64,000 nucleotides of DNA from Alteromonadaceae bacterium XY-R5 (GCA_001660395.1 LXWE01000009.1:1-64000), one strand, 5' to 3'; shown: positions 53,653 to 62,903, counted from the stretch's first letter. The notes: generated by a model from the sequence alone, not told the origin. Numbers and translations are program-made.

Positions 53653-56600
53653 ATGACCTTCAAAAATTTCACAAAGTATTTCAGACAATCCATAATTGAT
53701 TCAGATCGCTTAAGCCCCTCGGATAAGGACATCCTGCCAATCGTCGGAGTAGGGAAGATTAAACAGACTGAAAACTACATCAGTGTGGGGAAAGAGTGTT
53801 GGGTCGAGGGATTAATACACACATCTATCGCCAAATTCATCATCGATATAGCTTCGAAAAAAGCTGATAAAGATCTAACGTCTGCCGAAGTCCTGCTTAT
53901 TCCACGGATTGATTTGTTGGTATCAATTGGTGGACGGAGAAATCAGAATGCTAGGAAAATCCTTCTACCAATATTAGTCATAGCTAAGGTGGATGCTCAA
54001 GGGAAGTTAAGCCCTTCAGATAAAGCACCTTGGATTCCCAGAGAGTGGCTATCACCTAGTCAAACTTCAGACATTACGATCACTGATATTCACGTAGTAG
54101 ACCAATTTGTCTCAAAAAATCCATTTACAGGTGTAGATACTTGGTCCAGCTTGGTTGAATACTGCGAATCAATGCTTCTTCATGCTTTGGGTAAGAACAC
54201 TAGTAGCAGTGAACATGAGGCAAAACCCGGACTGTACGATGTTGCTATTGATGAAGGCCTAGTGCAAGCCGATGATTTCCTTATCCAAGTAGAAGCGCCA
54301 ATTAGCGGAGCGAAAGACAAAATCCTTAAAGTCTACGATGATCTCTTGACCAAACGCTCCCCCCCTTCTTTGTACAGGCGATTTATTGCTGGTAATTTTG
54401 AAGCGTCAGACTTCAAAGATAAAACAAATTCTTTAGAAAATGCAAAAGCGCATGTTGGTCAAATGACCGGTGAATTTCCCCTGACAGACAAACAAAGAAA
54501 CGCACTACACTACCATTTAGAAACAAAAAAAGGGGACATTCTGGCGATAAATGGTCCTCCGGGTACTGGAAAGACAACACTGTTAAGAAGTGTCGTTGCA
54601 GATTTGTGGACCAATGCAGCCCTCAAACAAACTGAACCGCCAATTATATTTGCTGCATCAAACAATAATCAGGCTGTTACAAACATTCTTGAAAGTTTTG
54701 CAAAGATCGATGAAAAGGGAATTGATGAATCACTGTCAGGGCGCTGGTTACCTGAGATCTCAAGCTATGGACTTTATTGTTGCAGTCGGTCAAGTAAGAC
54801 AAAGGATAACTATCACTACTTTGCCGGTAAAGATGACTCATCAATGCTTGATTGGCAAAACAGAGAGTTCTTGGAGAAGGCTACCGAGTTCTTTCAGCAA
54901 AAAGCTGGTATCTGGAAAACAGGTATTAGTAAAAGCCTCTCTGAGATAAAGAAGACTATTCATGATGAGCTTATTTCCACGAAGAGATTCTTTGATTTAG
55001 GGTTCAAGCTTTACGAAACATATAGTGCCATTGCGAAGCAGTTTATCGAAATCTATGGCACTAAGAACTCACTAACAAACCAAATTAGTGAACACCAATC
55101 AAAATTGGCGACTCTTACCAGTGAGAGGGAAAACAGAAAGGAGCAATTCGACCAGTTCTTAGCCTCGTGGGATCAAAGAAGTATTTGGATTAGCCTATTT
55201 ATGTGGCTTCCGCCCGTTAAGAAGTCACAGTATAGGAAGAATCAACGACTAGCGCTAACTCAAGAGCTTGAGCTGGATAGATTCGATGATGAATCAGTAG
55301 AATCATTCTTCAATGAAAACCTAAGACAACTCGATAGAGATACCAAATCCACAAAAGTAAGTCTTTTAGAGTTTGAACGACATATTAGAGAATGGGACTC
55401 ATCTGAAGAAAAGATCCTCCTATGGCTGTCAAATGCCTCCTCAACCAATAATATCGAGCGCCCCATTTATGACAGGCTGATAAATGTTTGCGACACAGTA
55501 CTGCGTTTTAAGATGTTCAAACTAGCCACGCATTATTGGGAAGCCGCATGGCTTGAGGATGTAAAGTCATACTTGGATAAAAATGAAAATGAGAATAATA
55601 GCCCTCGAAAAATCCCTTTAAGGTTCCGTCGCTACGCGAAAATCACACCATGCATGGTATCAACGTTTTATATGTTGCCGTCTATGATGACTGCCTCAGA
55701 AATGACTGATGGAGTGTGGCGTAACATCCCACTTTACGAATCTATTGACCTGCTTATTGTGGACGAAGCGGGGCAAGCACTCCCAGAAGTATCGGCGGCT
55801 AGTTTTGCCTTTGCTAAACGAGCACTGATAGTAGGTGATACAGACCAAATCGAGCCAGTTTGGTCAGTTCCAATCGGGGTTGACCGATCAAATCTTCTTG
55901 CTTTTAACTTGCTAGAAACAGAAGAGCAATTCGATAATTTCTGGATAAAGAGTGGTTTGATGGCTAGCTGCGGCAACGTAATGGCTGTAGCGCAACGTCA
56001 AACTGCTTATCATCAGTTGCCCCAGCTCCAGAGAGGGTTGTATCTGACCGAACACTATCGCTGTTTTGATGACATCGTTGGGTATTGCAATGATCTGGTA
56101 TACGAAGGTGAGCTTGAAGCAAAACGGGGAACACCAGAGTCTCCTTCTCCTTGGGGGCAAATGTCATTCATAAACCACTGTAACCCATCTTCTAAACACG
56201 GTGGAAGCCGTGCAAACAAAGGTGAAGCTCAGTTAATTGCAAATTGGCTGGTGAGCAACTATCAGAAGGTAATTGATTATGCTCGTCAGCAAGACGGGAA
56301 ATTGCTTAGTGAGTCGGATGATTTTGTGTTTAAAAAATCAATTGGCGTAGTAACACCGTTTAGTTCACAGGCAAATTTTATTCGTCAGAACATCCGAGCC
56401 GCAAAGCTACCAGCAGTAACAGTAGGAACTGTCCATGCTTTGCAGGGGGATGAAAAACTCATTGTGTTGTTCTCAAGCGTATATGGGGCAAATGATAAAG
56501 GTACTAGTAAATTCTACGATATGAAACCGAACATGCTAAATGTAGCTGTCTCTAGGGCAAAAGACTGTTTTATTGTTTTCGGTGATTCTGAGGTCTTTGG

Positions 56601-56661
56601 TGTTGATGTGCCGGGAAGTCCTTCTGGATTGTTGAGGAGTCGATTGAGAGATATATCATAA
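53653..56661 (+). CDS. Large SF1 (UPF1/Dna2-like) helicase, candidate defence protein
   Basis: This 1,002-aa protein has Walker A INGPPGTGKTTLL at about residues 299-311, a long coiled insert (about 390-640), Walker B VDEAGQALPE (Asp704, Glu705), LVGDTDQIEPVW-type motif III and EHYRCFDDIVGY as motif IV. The C-terminus has IGVVTPFSSQANFIRQ, TVGTVHALQGDE and NVAVSRAKDC. This is the AAA_11/AAA_12 arrangement. The N-terminal 280 residues are not recognised. It precedes the DUF6602 gene by 91 bp on the same strand. Confidence 0.88.
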   Translation: MTFKNFTKYFRQSIIDSDRLSPSDKDILPIVGVGKIKQTENYISVGKECWVEGLIHTSIAKFIIDIASKKADKDLTSAEVLLIPRIDLLVSIGGRRNQNARKILLPILVIAKVDAQGKLSPSDKAPWIPREWLSPSQTSDITITDIHVVDQFVSKNPFTGVDTWSSLVEYCESMLLHALGKNTSSSEHEAKPGLYDVAIDEGLVQADDFLIQVEAPISGAKDKILKVYDDLLTKRSPPSLYRRFIAGNFEASDFKDKTNSLENAKAHVGQMTGEFPLTDKQRNALHYHLETKKGDILAINGPPGTGKTTLLRSVVADLWTNAALKQTEPPIIFAASNNNQAVTNILESFAKIDEKGIDESLSGRWLPEISSYGLYCCSRSSKTKDNYHYFAGKDDSSMLDWQNREFLEKATEFFQQKAGIWKTGISKSLSEIKKTIHDELISTKRFFDLGFKLYETYSAIAKQFIEIYGTKNSLTNQISEHQSKLATLTSERENRKEQFDQFLASWDQRSIWISLFMWLPPVKKSQYRKNQRLALTQELELDRFDDESVESFFNENLRQLDRDTKSTKVSLLEFERHIREWDSSEEKILLWLSNASSTNNIERPIYDRLINVCDTVLRFKMFKLATHYWEAAWLEDVKSYLDKNENENNSPRKIPLRFRRYAKITPCMVSTFYMLPSMMTASEMTDGVWRNIPLYESIDLLIVDEAGQALPEVSAASFAFAKRALIVGDTDQIEPVWSVPIGVDRSNLLAFNLLETEEQFDNFWIKSGLMASCGNVMAVAQRQTAYHQLPQLQRGLYLTEHYRCFDDIVGYCNDLVYEGELEAKRGTPESPSPWGQMSFINHCNPSSKHGGSRANKGEAQLIANWLVSNYQKVIDYARQQDGKLLSESDDFVFKKSIGVVTPFSSQANFIRQNIRAAKLPAVTVGTVHALQGDEKLIVLFSSVYGANDKGTSKFYDMKPNMLNVAVSRAKDCFIVFGDSEVFGVDVPGSPSGLLRSRLRDIS

Positions 56662-56752
56662 ACAAAACGGACACTATATTGGCCTCACGTAGACCTAAGC
56701 TAAAGCTTTTTAGGCTAGATATGCTCAACATCTCAGTTAGTTTGGAGAAATA

Positions 56753-58069
56753 ATGATAGAAAAAGCATCTGAGATTTTAGAGCAGTTCATTGCAAAAGAG
56801 TCTCAACGAGTTGAAGGCATACAAATGCCCCATATGCCCACATTAGGCAGTGCATATGAAGAAATCACTCGGCAAGGGATCGATAGCAACTTTATTATTC
56901 CAAACGGATTGGATATTAAGGTCGTATCAGGTTTTATTTCTGTGGCTGGTGAAATGCTACCTGAGCAAATTGACTGTATGTTGGTGCATGGTGACGGCGA
57001 ACAATATGGCTTAACAGAGCAATATATTTATGATGTTGAACTAGTGTTATGTATTTTTGAAGTAAAGAAAACACTTAATAAAACTGATTTCAAAGATGCT
57101 TTTGAGCATCTAAGCAAAATACGAAAAAAGTTCGCAGAGCTATTTGAGAAAAAACTTATTGAAGATGGGTATGAACCTAACTTAACCGCTCCATCAAAAC
57201 TTTTTTCACAAATTACGGGAAAGCCAGCACCAGAAAAGTATCATAACATCCATGATTTAGAGCCTGAAGATGGCATCCTTTTTTATGCACTTGTACAAGA
57301 ATGTCATGCTCCAGCAAGCATTATTCATGGTTATGGTGGTTATAAAACGGAATCAGGGCTTAGAAAAGCGTTTGTTGATATCCTAGCTGAGGAAAAAGAC
57401 AGTAATGGTATTGGCTTTGGCATACCATCATTCCCTACGCTTGTAACTGCAAATAATTTTTGTTTGGTGAAAAACAATGGCTTTCCATATATGGCGATAC
57501 AAGGCGCTAGCAATTGGGTTGCTGTGTCATCTACTCGCCATAATCCGGCGTACATGATTCTAGAGATTATTTGGTCAAAAATTTCATTGTACTTCGATGT
57601 CTCAATGCCTTGGAAAGTAACACTAGAAACAGAAAACCTTTCTCCGCTATTAACTGCTAACGGAAGAAAAGATGGTGAGCAAGTTGGTTGGTGGTATAGG
57701 GTAAACGAACCATCAGAAAAGTTGTTAAAGCGCGAAGCTAAAGTTGCATGGGAGCCATCTTTTCTTAGCCAAGCTGCTGTTACTTTGACTAGTTTAATGT
57801 TGTTCCGTGGTGGGCAAATTGATGTGACTGAAAGTTCAGATTGGTTAGAAGGTAAGTTTGGAAGAACTTTTGAGGAAGTAACTGAAGAGCTACTTTCTTC
57901 AGGTTACTTTATGAACGACAACGGCTTAATTAGACCGATTGAAGCTGTAAGTTATATAGCTACTTTTGACGATGATAGTGGTGTTATTGCAACAGACCGT
58001 GAAATGTTAGAACTCTGGTTAGATAAAAGGGGGAACGACTTTCTAATGTCAGTATTTGCGTTTGTGTAA
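56753..58069 (+). CDS. DUF6602-domain protein, PD-(D/E)XK nuclease-like
   Basis: This 438-aa protein has GGAG before its ATG. The N-terminal 130 residues match DUF6602: GSAYEEITRQGI, GFISVAGEMLPEQIDCML and LCIFEVKKTL. Asp74 and Glu103-x-Lys105 have PD-(D/E)XK spacing. The C-terminal part includes a charged region and ends in NDFLMSVFAFV. DUF6602 proteins are often encoded next to helicases or in defence islands. Cotranscription with the helicase is likely from strand and spacing. Confidence 0.78.
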   Translation: MIEKASEILEQFIAKESQRVEGIQMPHMPTLGSAYEEITRQGIDSNFIIPNGLDIKVVSGFISVAGEMLPEQIDCMLVHGDGEQYGLTEQYIYDVELVLCIFEVKKTLNKTDFKDAFEHLSKIRKKFAELFEKKLIEDGYEPNLTAPSKLFSQITGKPAPEKYHNIHDLEPEDGILFYALVQECHAPASIIHGYGGYKTESGLRKAFVDILAEEKDSNGIGFGIPSFPTLVTANNFCLVKNNGFPYMAIQGASNWVAVSSTRHNPAYMILEIIWSKISLYFDVSMPWKVTLETENLSPLLTANGRKDGEQVGWWYRVNEPSEKLLKREAKVAWEPSFLSQAAVTLTSLMLFRGGQIDVTESSDWLEGKFGRTFEEVTEELLSSGYFMNDNGLIRPIEAVSYIATFDDDSGVIATDREMLELWLDKRGNDFLMSVFAFV

Positions 58070-58433
58070 AAAACGTATAAGGACAGCATAATCCGAGGGT
58101 TATAATTGCGTTTTCAAAGAGATGTGCATTCTAATCAGAAGCTAGCTCTTCTTAGTTGGTGTTAACACTTCTTAGTTGGGTTAACACCAACTTCGTCTGA
58201 CACTTTTTAATACTGAGCTTTACTTAATCTGACAGTCATCTCTGTACGTTAAGCGGAAATTGTTAGTCTATCTGCTATTGTGATCTCAAAGAGTAGATTT
58301 TTAACGATGAAACTTCCTGCTTTTGACATTGGTAAGGAGCGAAAGCTCTATTCAGAAACGAGCATAAATGGTTGATACGAAAGCTCTTTAACAAAAGATA
58401 ACAGAAGAATTTTAATCATTATAAAGTTTATAT
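58070..58433. other. Intergenic stretch with a perfect inverted repeat and a repeated boundary motif
   Basis: I see no gene in this 364-bp stretch. AGTTGGTGTTAAC (58154-58166) is perfectly inverted at 58180-58192, with CTTCTTAGTTGG also directly repeated across it. At 58244-58262 lies GTACGTTAAGCGGAAATTG, a motif that recurs near 59524 and, inverted, near 60641. Confidence 0.6.
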
Positions 58434-59270
58434 TTAGCTAGTTAGTTTTTGTATTATCCACCCCATTAATATTAGCCCAAATATAGTTTGTATAATAATA
58501 ACAATCCTAGCAACATCAGTTATAGGTGCGATATCACCGTAACCTAGAGTTGTGGCCGTAACAGCACTAAAATACAAAAAACGAAGAAAAGCACCTTCTT
58601 GTAATTGAGTCTCAGCTTTCAGGAAATATTCAATATTCTGAGACGTTTCACGCTCTAAGTATCCATATGGAGATATTTCTCTAGCCAACGTTTTGCTTGG
58701 ATATTTAAAGTCCCCAACATTGTCCTTAATATCGCAATATATAGCCTCTGCAAATCCAGAAATGTCATGACGGTTACAATAAAAAGGTACTATTAATATC
58801 TGGTCTAAAAAATTCGGTTCATTTTGTTCAAGATAAAGTGCGCAATCAAAAGATAAACTACCATCCCCACATGCATTGATATGATTTTTAGAAGGTTCTG
58901 AATCAAAAAATAAATCCACCAGAATACTAAGTTGATTATTATTATCTTTGCTAACAGATACAAACATCTCCATTGATGTGTATTCGTATGGTAAATCGTG
59001 GGTATTAAAATAATTAAGTATATCATTATCGTGTGACATACTTAAAAGAGATTGTTTTATACCTTCCTCAATTCTATTTTTTGCCTGTTCATAAGAAGGC
59101 TCGTAACGAACATTCCCAAAATAAAAATGGTCTTTTGATAGGAATACTAGATAGACTAAAGCGAAAAATAAAATATACGCAAGATAAATTACAACTAAAA
59201 AAAGTTTGCTTTTTGCTATTAGGCAGAGGACTCTCTTTGATTCCTTTAGCAAGAGTTCAACATTTTCCAT
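58434..59270 (-). CDS. Potassium-channel-like membrane protein
   Basis: This protein of about 278 aa starts at ATG 59270 with GGAGAG upstream. It has one N-terminal transmembrane segment (FLVVIYLAYILFFALVYLVF). A loop of about 170 residues with several Cys probably lies on the outer side. A pore helix with selectivity filter TATTLGYGDIAP and a final transmembrane helix (IVIIIQTIFGLILMGWII) follow. This is the two-helix Ion_trans_2 plan with an unusually large extracytoplasmic domain. Membrane effectors of this type occur in abortive-infection systems, but no sensor gene is clearly paired here. Confidence 0.8.
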   Translation of the reverse strand: MENVELLLKESKRVLCLIAKSKLFLVVIYLAYILFFALVYLVFLSKDHFYFGNVRYEPSYEQAKNRIEEGIKQSLLSMSHDNDILNYFNTHDLPYEYTSMEMFVSVSKDNNNQLSILVDLFFDSEPSKNHINACGDGSLSFDCALYLEQNEPNFLDQILIVPFYCNRHDISGFAEAIYCDIKDNVGDFKYPSKTLAREISPYGYLERETSQNIEYFLKAETQLQEGAFLRFLYFSAVTATTLGYGDIAPITDVARIVIIIQTIFGLILMGWIIQKLTS

Positions 59271-59619
59271 AACTTGCTCTCCACCGTTAGCATCAAAATA
59301 TTCTATTTTTATGTGAGATTTATTTTTCGAGTAAATATATTGATACCACAATTGCGGCCTCGATCAAATGTCTACTTTTTACCCATAGCTGCTGTTAAAA
59401 TTGCAATGTTCAAGCATTGACGGGCATCAAAAGACAAGGAGCGGACGTACAGGCTTGTGACACTGGATTTCCGTCATTGGTCAGAAGCGGATATCTGGTT
59501 GTTTGTGTATTAAAGGCAAGTTTGTACGTAAAGCGGAAGTTGGCTTATTGAGTTTTTAATGGCATCAATGATGCGCACTATTAAATTGTTATAGCGCAGA
59601 ACACATTTCGGAGTACTTA
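59271..59619. other. Divergent intergenic region
   Basis: This region between the channel gene and the HEPN-type gene contains a copy of the boundary motif (59524-59542, GTACGTAAAGCGGAAGTTG) and presumably both promoters. I see no further gene. Confidence 0.45.
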
Positions 59620-60579
59620 GTGATTTTAGAGTTTCCTACAAAAGATGATTTCTATAGTGCCGCTAATGGCTTCCTCAATGCTTCATGGGGTTCAGTGATT
59701 GAGCATTTACACGAATTTGAAACTCTATATAGCGTAATTGATGGCAGTGATCACGAAAATGAAACTAAACGCTATTGGGCTTCTGCAAAGCAAACATTAG
59801 TCAGCGCTACGGCATTAGTACAGCAAGCTGTCGAGTTTTACATAAAAGGGCGAATCGCCAATGTTTCACCCTATTTGCTTATTTCTGGCAATCCACAATC
59901 ATGGCCGAAAGGGTGTAACAAAAGGGATATAGAGTTTTCTGCATTTCGTACTTTGGATGCGCAAGATTTAATAAAAGTCCACGACACTGTTTGTCCAGAT
60001 CGTTTTTCTGATCAATTTCTTCAATGGAATGATGACTTGCGTACGATTAGGAATAAGGTGATGCATACAGTTGATAAGTCTTTGACTGTAACACCTGAGG
60101 AAGTGGTTAGTTTTATTTTATATACCCATAGTTATTTCCAAGGATCTCTTTGTTGGCTTGAATCACGGCGCAAATATCTTGAAGATACGCCTGTAAACTC
60201 AATGAAGAGCATCCAGTCTGACGAAGATTACGAGTCGCAAATAGTCAATTCACTTTTGATTGACTATCGCTTAGCAATTGATGTCTTGCCTCCTGCTGCA
60301 TGTAAAAAGTATTTGGGCTATGACAAGAAATCTAGCTCTCTTCATTGTCCTCGCTGCGCTAATATCGTGTCTCGTATGAATTTCTGGGATGAAGAGTTCA
60401 TTAATGACTGTGCTAAAACTTACCAAAGGCTACCTGATTCTGACGAGTATTTGTGCAAACTATGCAGTCATCAAGGTAAAGTTCTAGAGCGTAAATGTGA
60501 AGAGTTAGGTTGTGAGGGGAAACTACAGGATAGCGAAAGCGGAATTTGCTTCTCATGCTTCTTTGAAAATGCGCTATAA
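59620..60579 (+). CDS. HEPN-type protein with C-terminal zinc ribbons
   Basis: This 319-aa protein starts at GTG 59620 with CGGAG upstream. The N-terminal half is helical and contains DLRTIRNKVMHTV, with Arg144-x4-His149 matching the HEPN RNase motif (R-N-x3-H). The C-terminal third has Cys pairs CPRC, CKLC and a final C-x-E-L-G-C...C-x2-C cluster, suggesting two zinc ribbons. HEPN proteins are frequent RNA-cutting effectors in toxin-antitoxin and defence systems. No partner gene is evident next to it. Confidence 0.68.
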   Translation: MILEFPTKDDFYSAANGFLNASWGSVIEHLHEFETLYSVIDGSDHENETKRYWASAKQTLVSATALVQQAVEFYIKGRIANVSPYLLISGNPQSWPKGCNKRDIEFSAFRTLDAQDLIKVHDTVCPDRFSDQFLQWNDDLRTIRNKVMHTVDKSLTVTPEEVVSFILYTHSYFQGSLCWLESRRKYLEDTPVNSMKSIQSDEDYESQIVNSLLIDYRLAIDVLPPAACKKYLGYDKKSSSLHCPRCANIVSRMNFWDEEFINDCAKTYQRLPDSDEYLCKLCSHQGKVLERKCEELGCEGKLQDSESGICFSCFFENAL

Positions 60580-60755
60580 CAAGACGTTTTGAATGTCCGT
60601 TGTTTGTCTTCAGCAGACCTTCGCAAATTCAACTGAGAGATTCCGCTTTTCGTTCATAACCGCCTGTCAGCTTAAATAGATACTGCAATTGTAATGTGCC
60701 ATTTCAGATATGAGCCACTAAATCTTATTTGTATTAGATTCTTGCGGCTCGGAGT

Positions 60756-60947
60756 TTAACTGTTTGCTAGTTTCTTCCATCTTAACGCAAGCATCTCATC
60801 TAAATCAGTATCGAGATGGTCTTCACACCGAAACAGAAATACTTTTTTAATTGCATTTGTTTCTTCATCAACAGACTCAATTTCTGTGCTGAAGTAGACA
60901 TTTTTCTTGTTGCAAGCACTGCATTCTTCGTTTTTGAAATCAATCAT
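60756..60947 (-). CDS. Small zinc-binding-like protein
   Basis: This 63-aa protein has CSACNKKN near its start and FRCEDHLD in its second half, giving a possible Cys3His zinc site. It is otherwise acidic. No family is recognised. It lies downstream of, and in the same direction as, the second HEPN-type gene, 204 bp away. Confidence 0.5.
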   Translation of the reverse strand: MIDFKNEECSACNKKNVYFSTEIESVDEETNAIKKVFLFRCEDHLDTDLDEMLALRWKKLANS

Positions 60948-61151
60948 GTTGTTTTATATCAGTGATAATTAGTCGAAGTAGTTCTCTGAGCACTTTTTGC
61001 TCATTGGCATCCAGTAAGTCCGAAAGCTATCACGATATAAATTAAAATGATATTTGGTTGTGTTTTGATACTAAGTCAGACTGTGAAAGTGTGGAAAAAG
61101 CAATCGAACAACTAAGCATTTGAAATAAAATATCAAATGAAATGTGACCCA

Positions 61152-61682
61152 CTACAGGTCACTTCCTCCATTGGGATATTGATGCACCAACTGAATGAAA
61201 GCTCGATTTAGAAATAGGGATACCTCTGCCATCTTGACCATTTCTTCCTTAAATGAGTCGGGTCCTAGACTTTCTTGGTCGAAAGAATACTCCTCAGTAT
61301 TTTCATCAATGCCAATAATAGGATTTGAGCGAAGGATCGCCACTATCTCTCCTCCACCTTTTATCTCAATGTATGCAGAATGTAGAACCCTGTTTCTATA
61401 TTTCCTTAGCGCATGCAGCTCTTCTGCGCATTTATGAAAAGACTTAAGGAAGTCCTCTTCCAAATGAGTGGGTAGTGTACATTTCGGTAGCGCTTCAATG
61501 AAAAGTTTTTTGACTTCATTGATTAGGTCATGATTGCTCAGTTTACGAAGTTCTAGTGGGGGCCACTGTTTTCTTTCTGGATCAATAATAAACCAACCGA
61601 TCTCCCGAAGTTTGTTCTCAATCCATTGAAACGAAACAACGAATTCGCCGACGCGCTGGTAGATTTCAGATTCATTCACCAA
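61152..61682 (-). CDS. HEPN-like protein with R-N-x3-H motif
   Basis: This 176-aa helical protein contains LHALRKYRNRVLHSAY, with Arg96-Asn-x3-His101 as in HEPN ribonucleases, and an early amphipathic SFQWIENKLREIGW. No ATG is available; TTG at 61682 or GTG at 61679 are the possible starts. It follows a small open frame and the CoiA-like gene on the same strand, suggesting a short operon. Substrate and partner are unknown. Confidence 0.62.
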   Translation of the reverse strand: MVNESEIYQRVGEFVVSFQWIENKLREIGWFIIDPERKQWPPLELRKLSNHDLINEVKKLFIEALPKCTLPTHLEEDFLKSFHKCAEELHALRKYRNRVLHSAYIEIKGGGEIVAILRSNPIIGIDENTEEYSFDQESLGPDSFKEEMVKMAEVSLFLNRAFIQLVHQYPNGGSDL

Positions 61683-61732
61683 AGGTTCAATTCCGTATCT
61701 GTCACGTTGGGTACTGTCATCTCGTTTCTCTC

Positions 61733-61885
61733 TTACCCAAAGTTACGTTTGATCACTTTCATCATCTCTGACATCGCAGCATTGTTTCCAGTGACGATTT
61801 TAACATTACCGGTCTGGCGACTGTTGCCTGACGATTCGTGAGATAGGGGTAAACCTTTGAACGGAGCATTGTCAAAAAGGAACAA
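61733..61885 (-). CDS. Small 50-aa frame in line with the CoiA-like gene
   Basis: After the TGA of the CoiA-like gene (61913-61915) the same frame stays open for 59 codons to a TAA at 61733. A TTG at 61885 with GGAG 8 nt upstream could start a 50-aa protein (NAPFKGLPLSHESSG, then KIVTGNNAAMSEMMKV). The composition looks coding. It may be a small gene or a lost C-terminus of the CoiA-like protein. Confidence 0.4.
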   Translation of the reverse strand: MFLFDNAPFKGLPLSHESSGNSRQTGNVKIVTGNNAAMSEMMKVIKRNFG

Positions 61886-61912
61886 GAAATTATCTCCCTG
61901 TAACGCGTTGCA

Positions 61913-62731
61913 TCATGCACAAGTGTTTGCCCAGTATGAACCACCGTATTTTTTTGAGTGACGGTACTGAATCGTAGTCGGTCTAGGTGAAGGCGGTTCA
62001 TTTTCGCAGAACGGTACGCCATGCCACCAAAAAACAGGTGTTTTCTCGTGACACCTAAAACAAGTTTCTATGTCAGCAATGTAGTGAGCTTGTCTTGGTT
62101 CTTTGATGGCTGAATATAATGATCTGTCGATATTGAAGTGCTCACACAGGCTTACAACATCCTTTAAATGTGTTCTGCAATCCGTGCAGTAGGTGTTCTT
62201 CAGTCGAGCTTGGGTTGGACCCCATTTGAATGGATCTCGCAAAACATCCTCGGCTTTTAATTCTACCCAGTAGGCCTCTAAACTTGTTGCCTTTTTAGCA
62301 TCTACAGAATGCGTATTTAAAATTTCTACAGCCAAAGCTACGTTCGTACCACGATAGCCAACCACATCGCAGATAAAGTCACCGACTCTAACCTCTAATT
62401 TTGCATCAGTGAACGTTCCAGATGGCAATTCAGTTGCGAAGACAACACCACAGCATTCGCAATGATTTTCCAAACAAATTACTGCATTGCCGGAAGCGTT
62501 AGCAGACATGGCTTCGAGGATTAAGCCTTTCGCTGTTATGTGTAAAATGGACTCAAGGCTACAGTATGACTCAGGCGCATGTGCAAAGTGAGCCGCTCGG
62601 TGTTCACCAGATCTGAACACTAGTGAGGTCTTACACTGCGGACAGCGATAACTCTCGCTTTTGAGTGCTTTATTCACTGCAATGAGTTTATCTTTGTCAT
62701 CAAGACCATATGGTACTTTTAAGCTTTCCAT
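61913..62731 (-). CDS. CoiA-like protein (competence/nuclease-like)
   Basis: This 272-aa protein resembles the CoiA family. The N-terminal zinc-type region has YRCPQCKTSLVFRSGEHRAAHFAH. It is followed by SILHITAKGLILEA and a nuclease-like core with GDFICDVVGYRGTNVALAVEI, where Asp and Glu have PD-(D/E)XK-like placement. More Cys pairs occur later (CTDC, CFRC). CoiA acts in processing incoming DNA in competent Gram-positives; in islands such proteins are probably nucleases. It is divergent from the OLD-family gene. Confidence 0.72.
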   Translation of the reverse strand: MESLKVPYGLDDKDKLIAVNKALKSESYRCPQCKTSLVFRSGEHRAAHFAHAPESYCSLESILHITAKGLILEAMSANASGNAVICLENHCECCGVVFATELPSGTFTDAKLEVRVGDFICDVVGYRGTNVALAVEILNTHSVDAKKATSLEAYWVELKAEDVLRDPFKWGPTQARLKNTYCTDCRTHLKDVVSLCEHFNIDRSLYSAIKEPRQAHYIADIETCFRCHEKTPVFWWHGVPFCENEPPSPRPTTIQYRHSKKYGGSYWANTCA

Positions 62732-62753
62732 GTTTAGTCCAAAAATTGAGCTT

Positions 62754-62769
62754 GGTAAGTAACCTTACC
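62754..62769. promoter_or_regulatory. Small palindrome in the divergent CoiA/OLD promoter region
   Basis: GGTAAG at 62754-62759 is inverted as CTTACC at 62764-62769, and GGTAAGG recurs at 62890-62896 just before the OLD gene start. This could be an operator shared by the divergent genes, but it is short and unproven. Confidence 0.3.
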
Positions 62770-62903
62770 TTTGAAATCGTTAAAGTAAGGCTAACGGCAT
62801 AAGCTTGTAAAATAAACCACAACTGATATACATGGTTTTAAATCTGGATAAAGGTTTGTTCCTGAATGGCTTTCGATATTTATTAGGATGGTAAGGTACT
62901 TAA

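Noticed and set aside
61762-62022. 86-codon minus-strand frame across the CoiA-like 3' end
   Set aside because: It overlaps the CoiA-like gene in another frame, while the in-frame continuation at 61733-61912 looks more protein-like.
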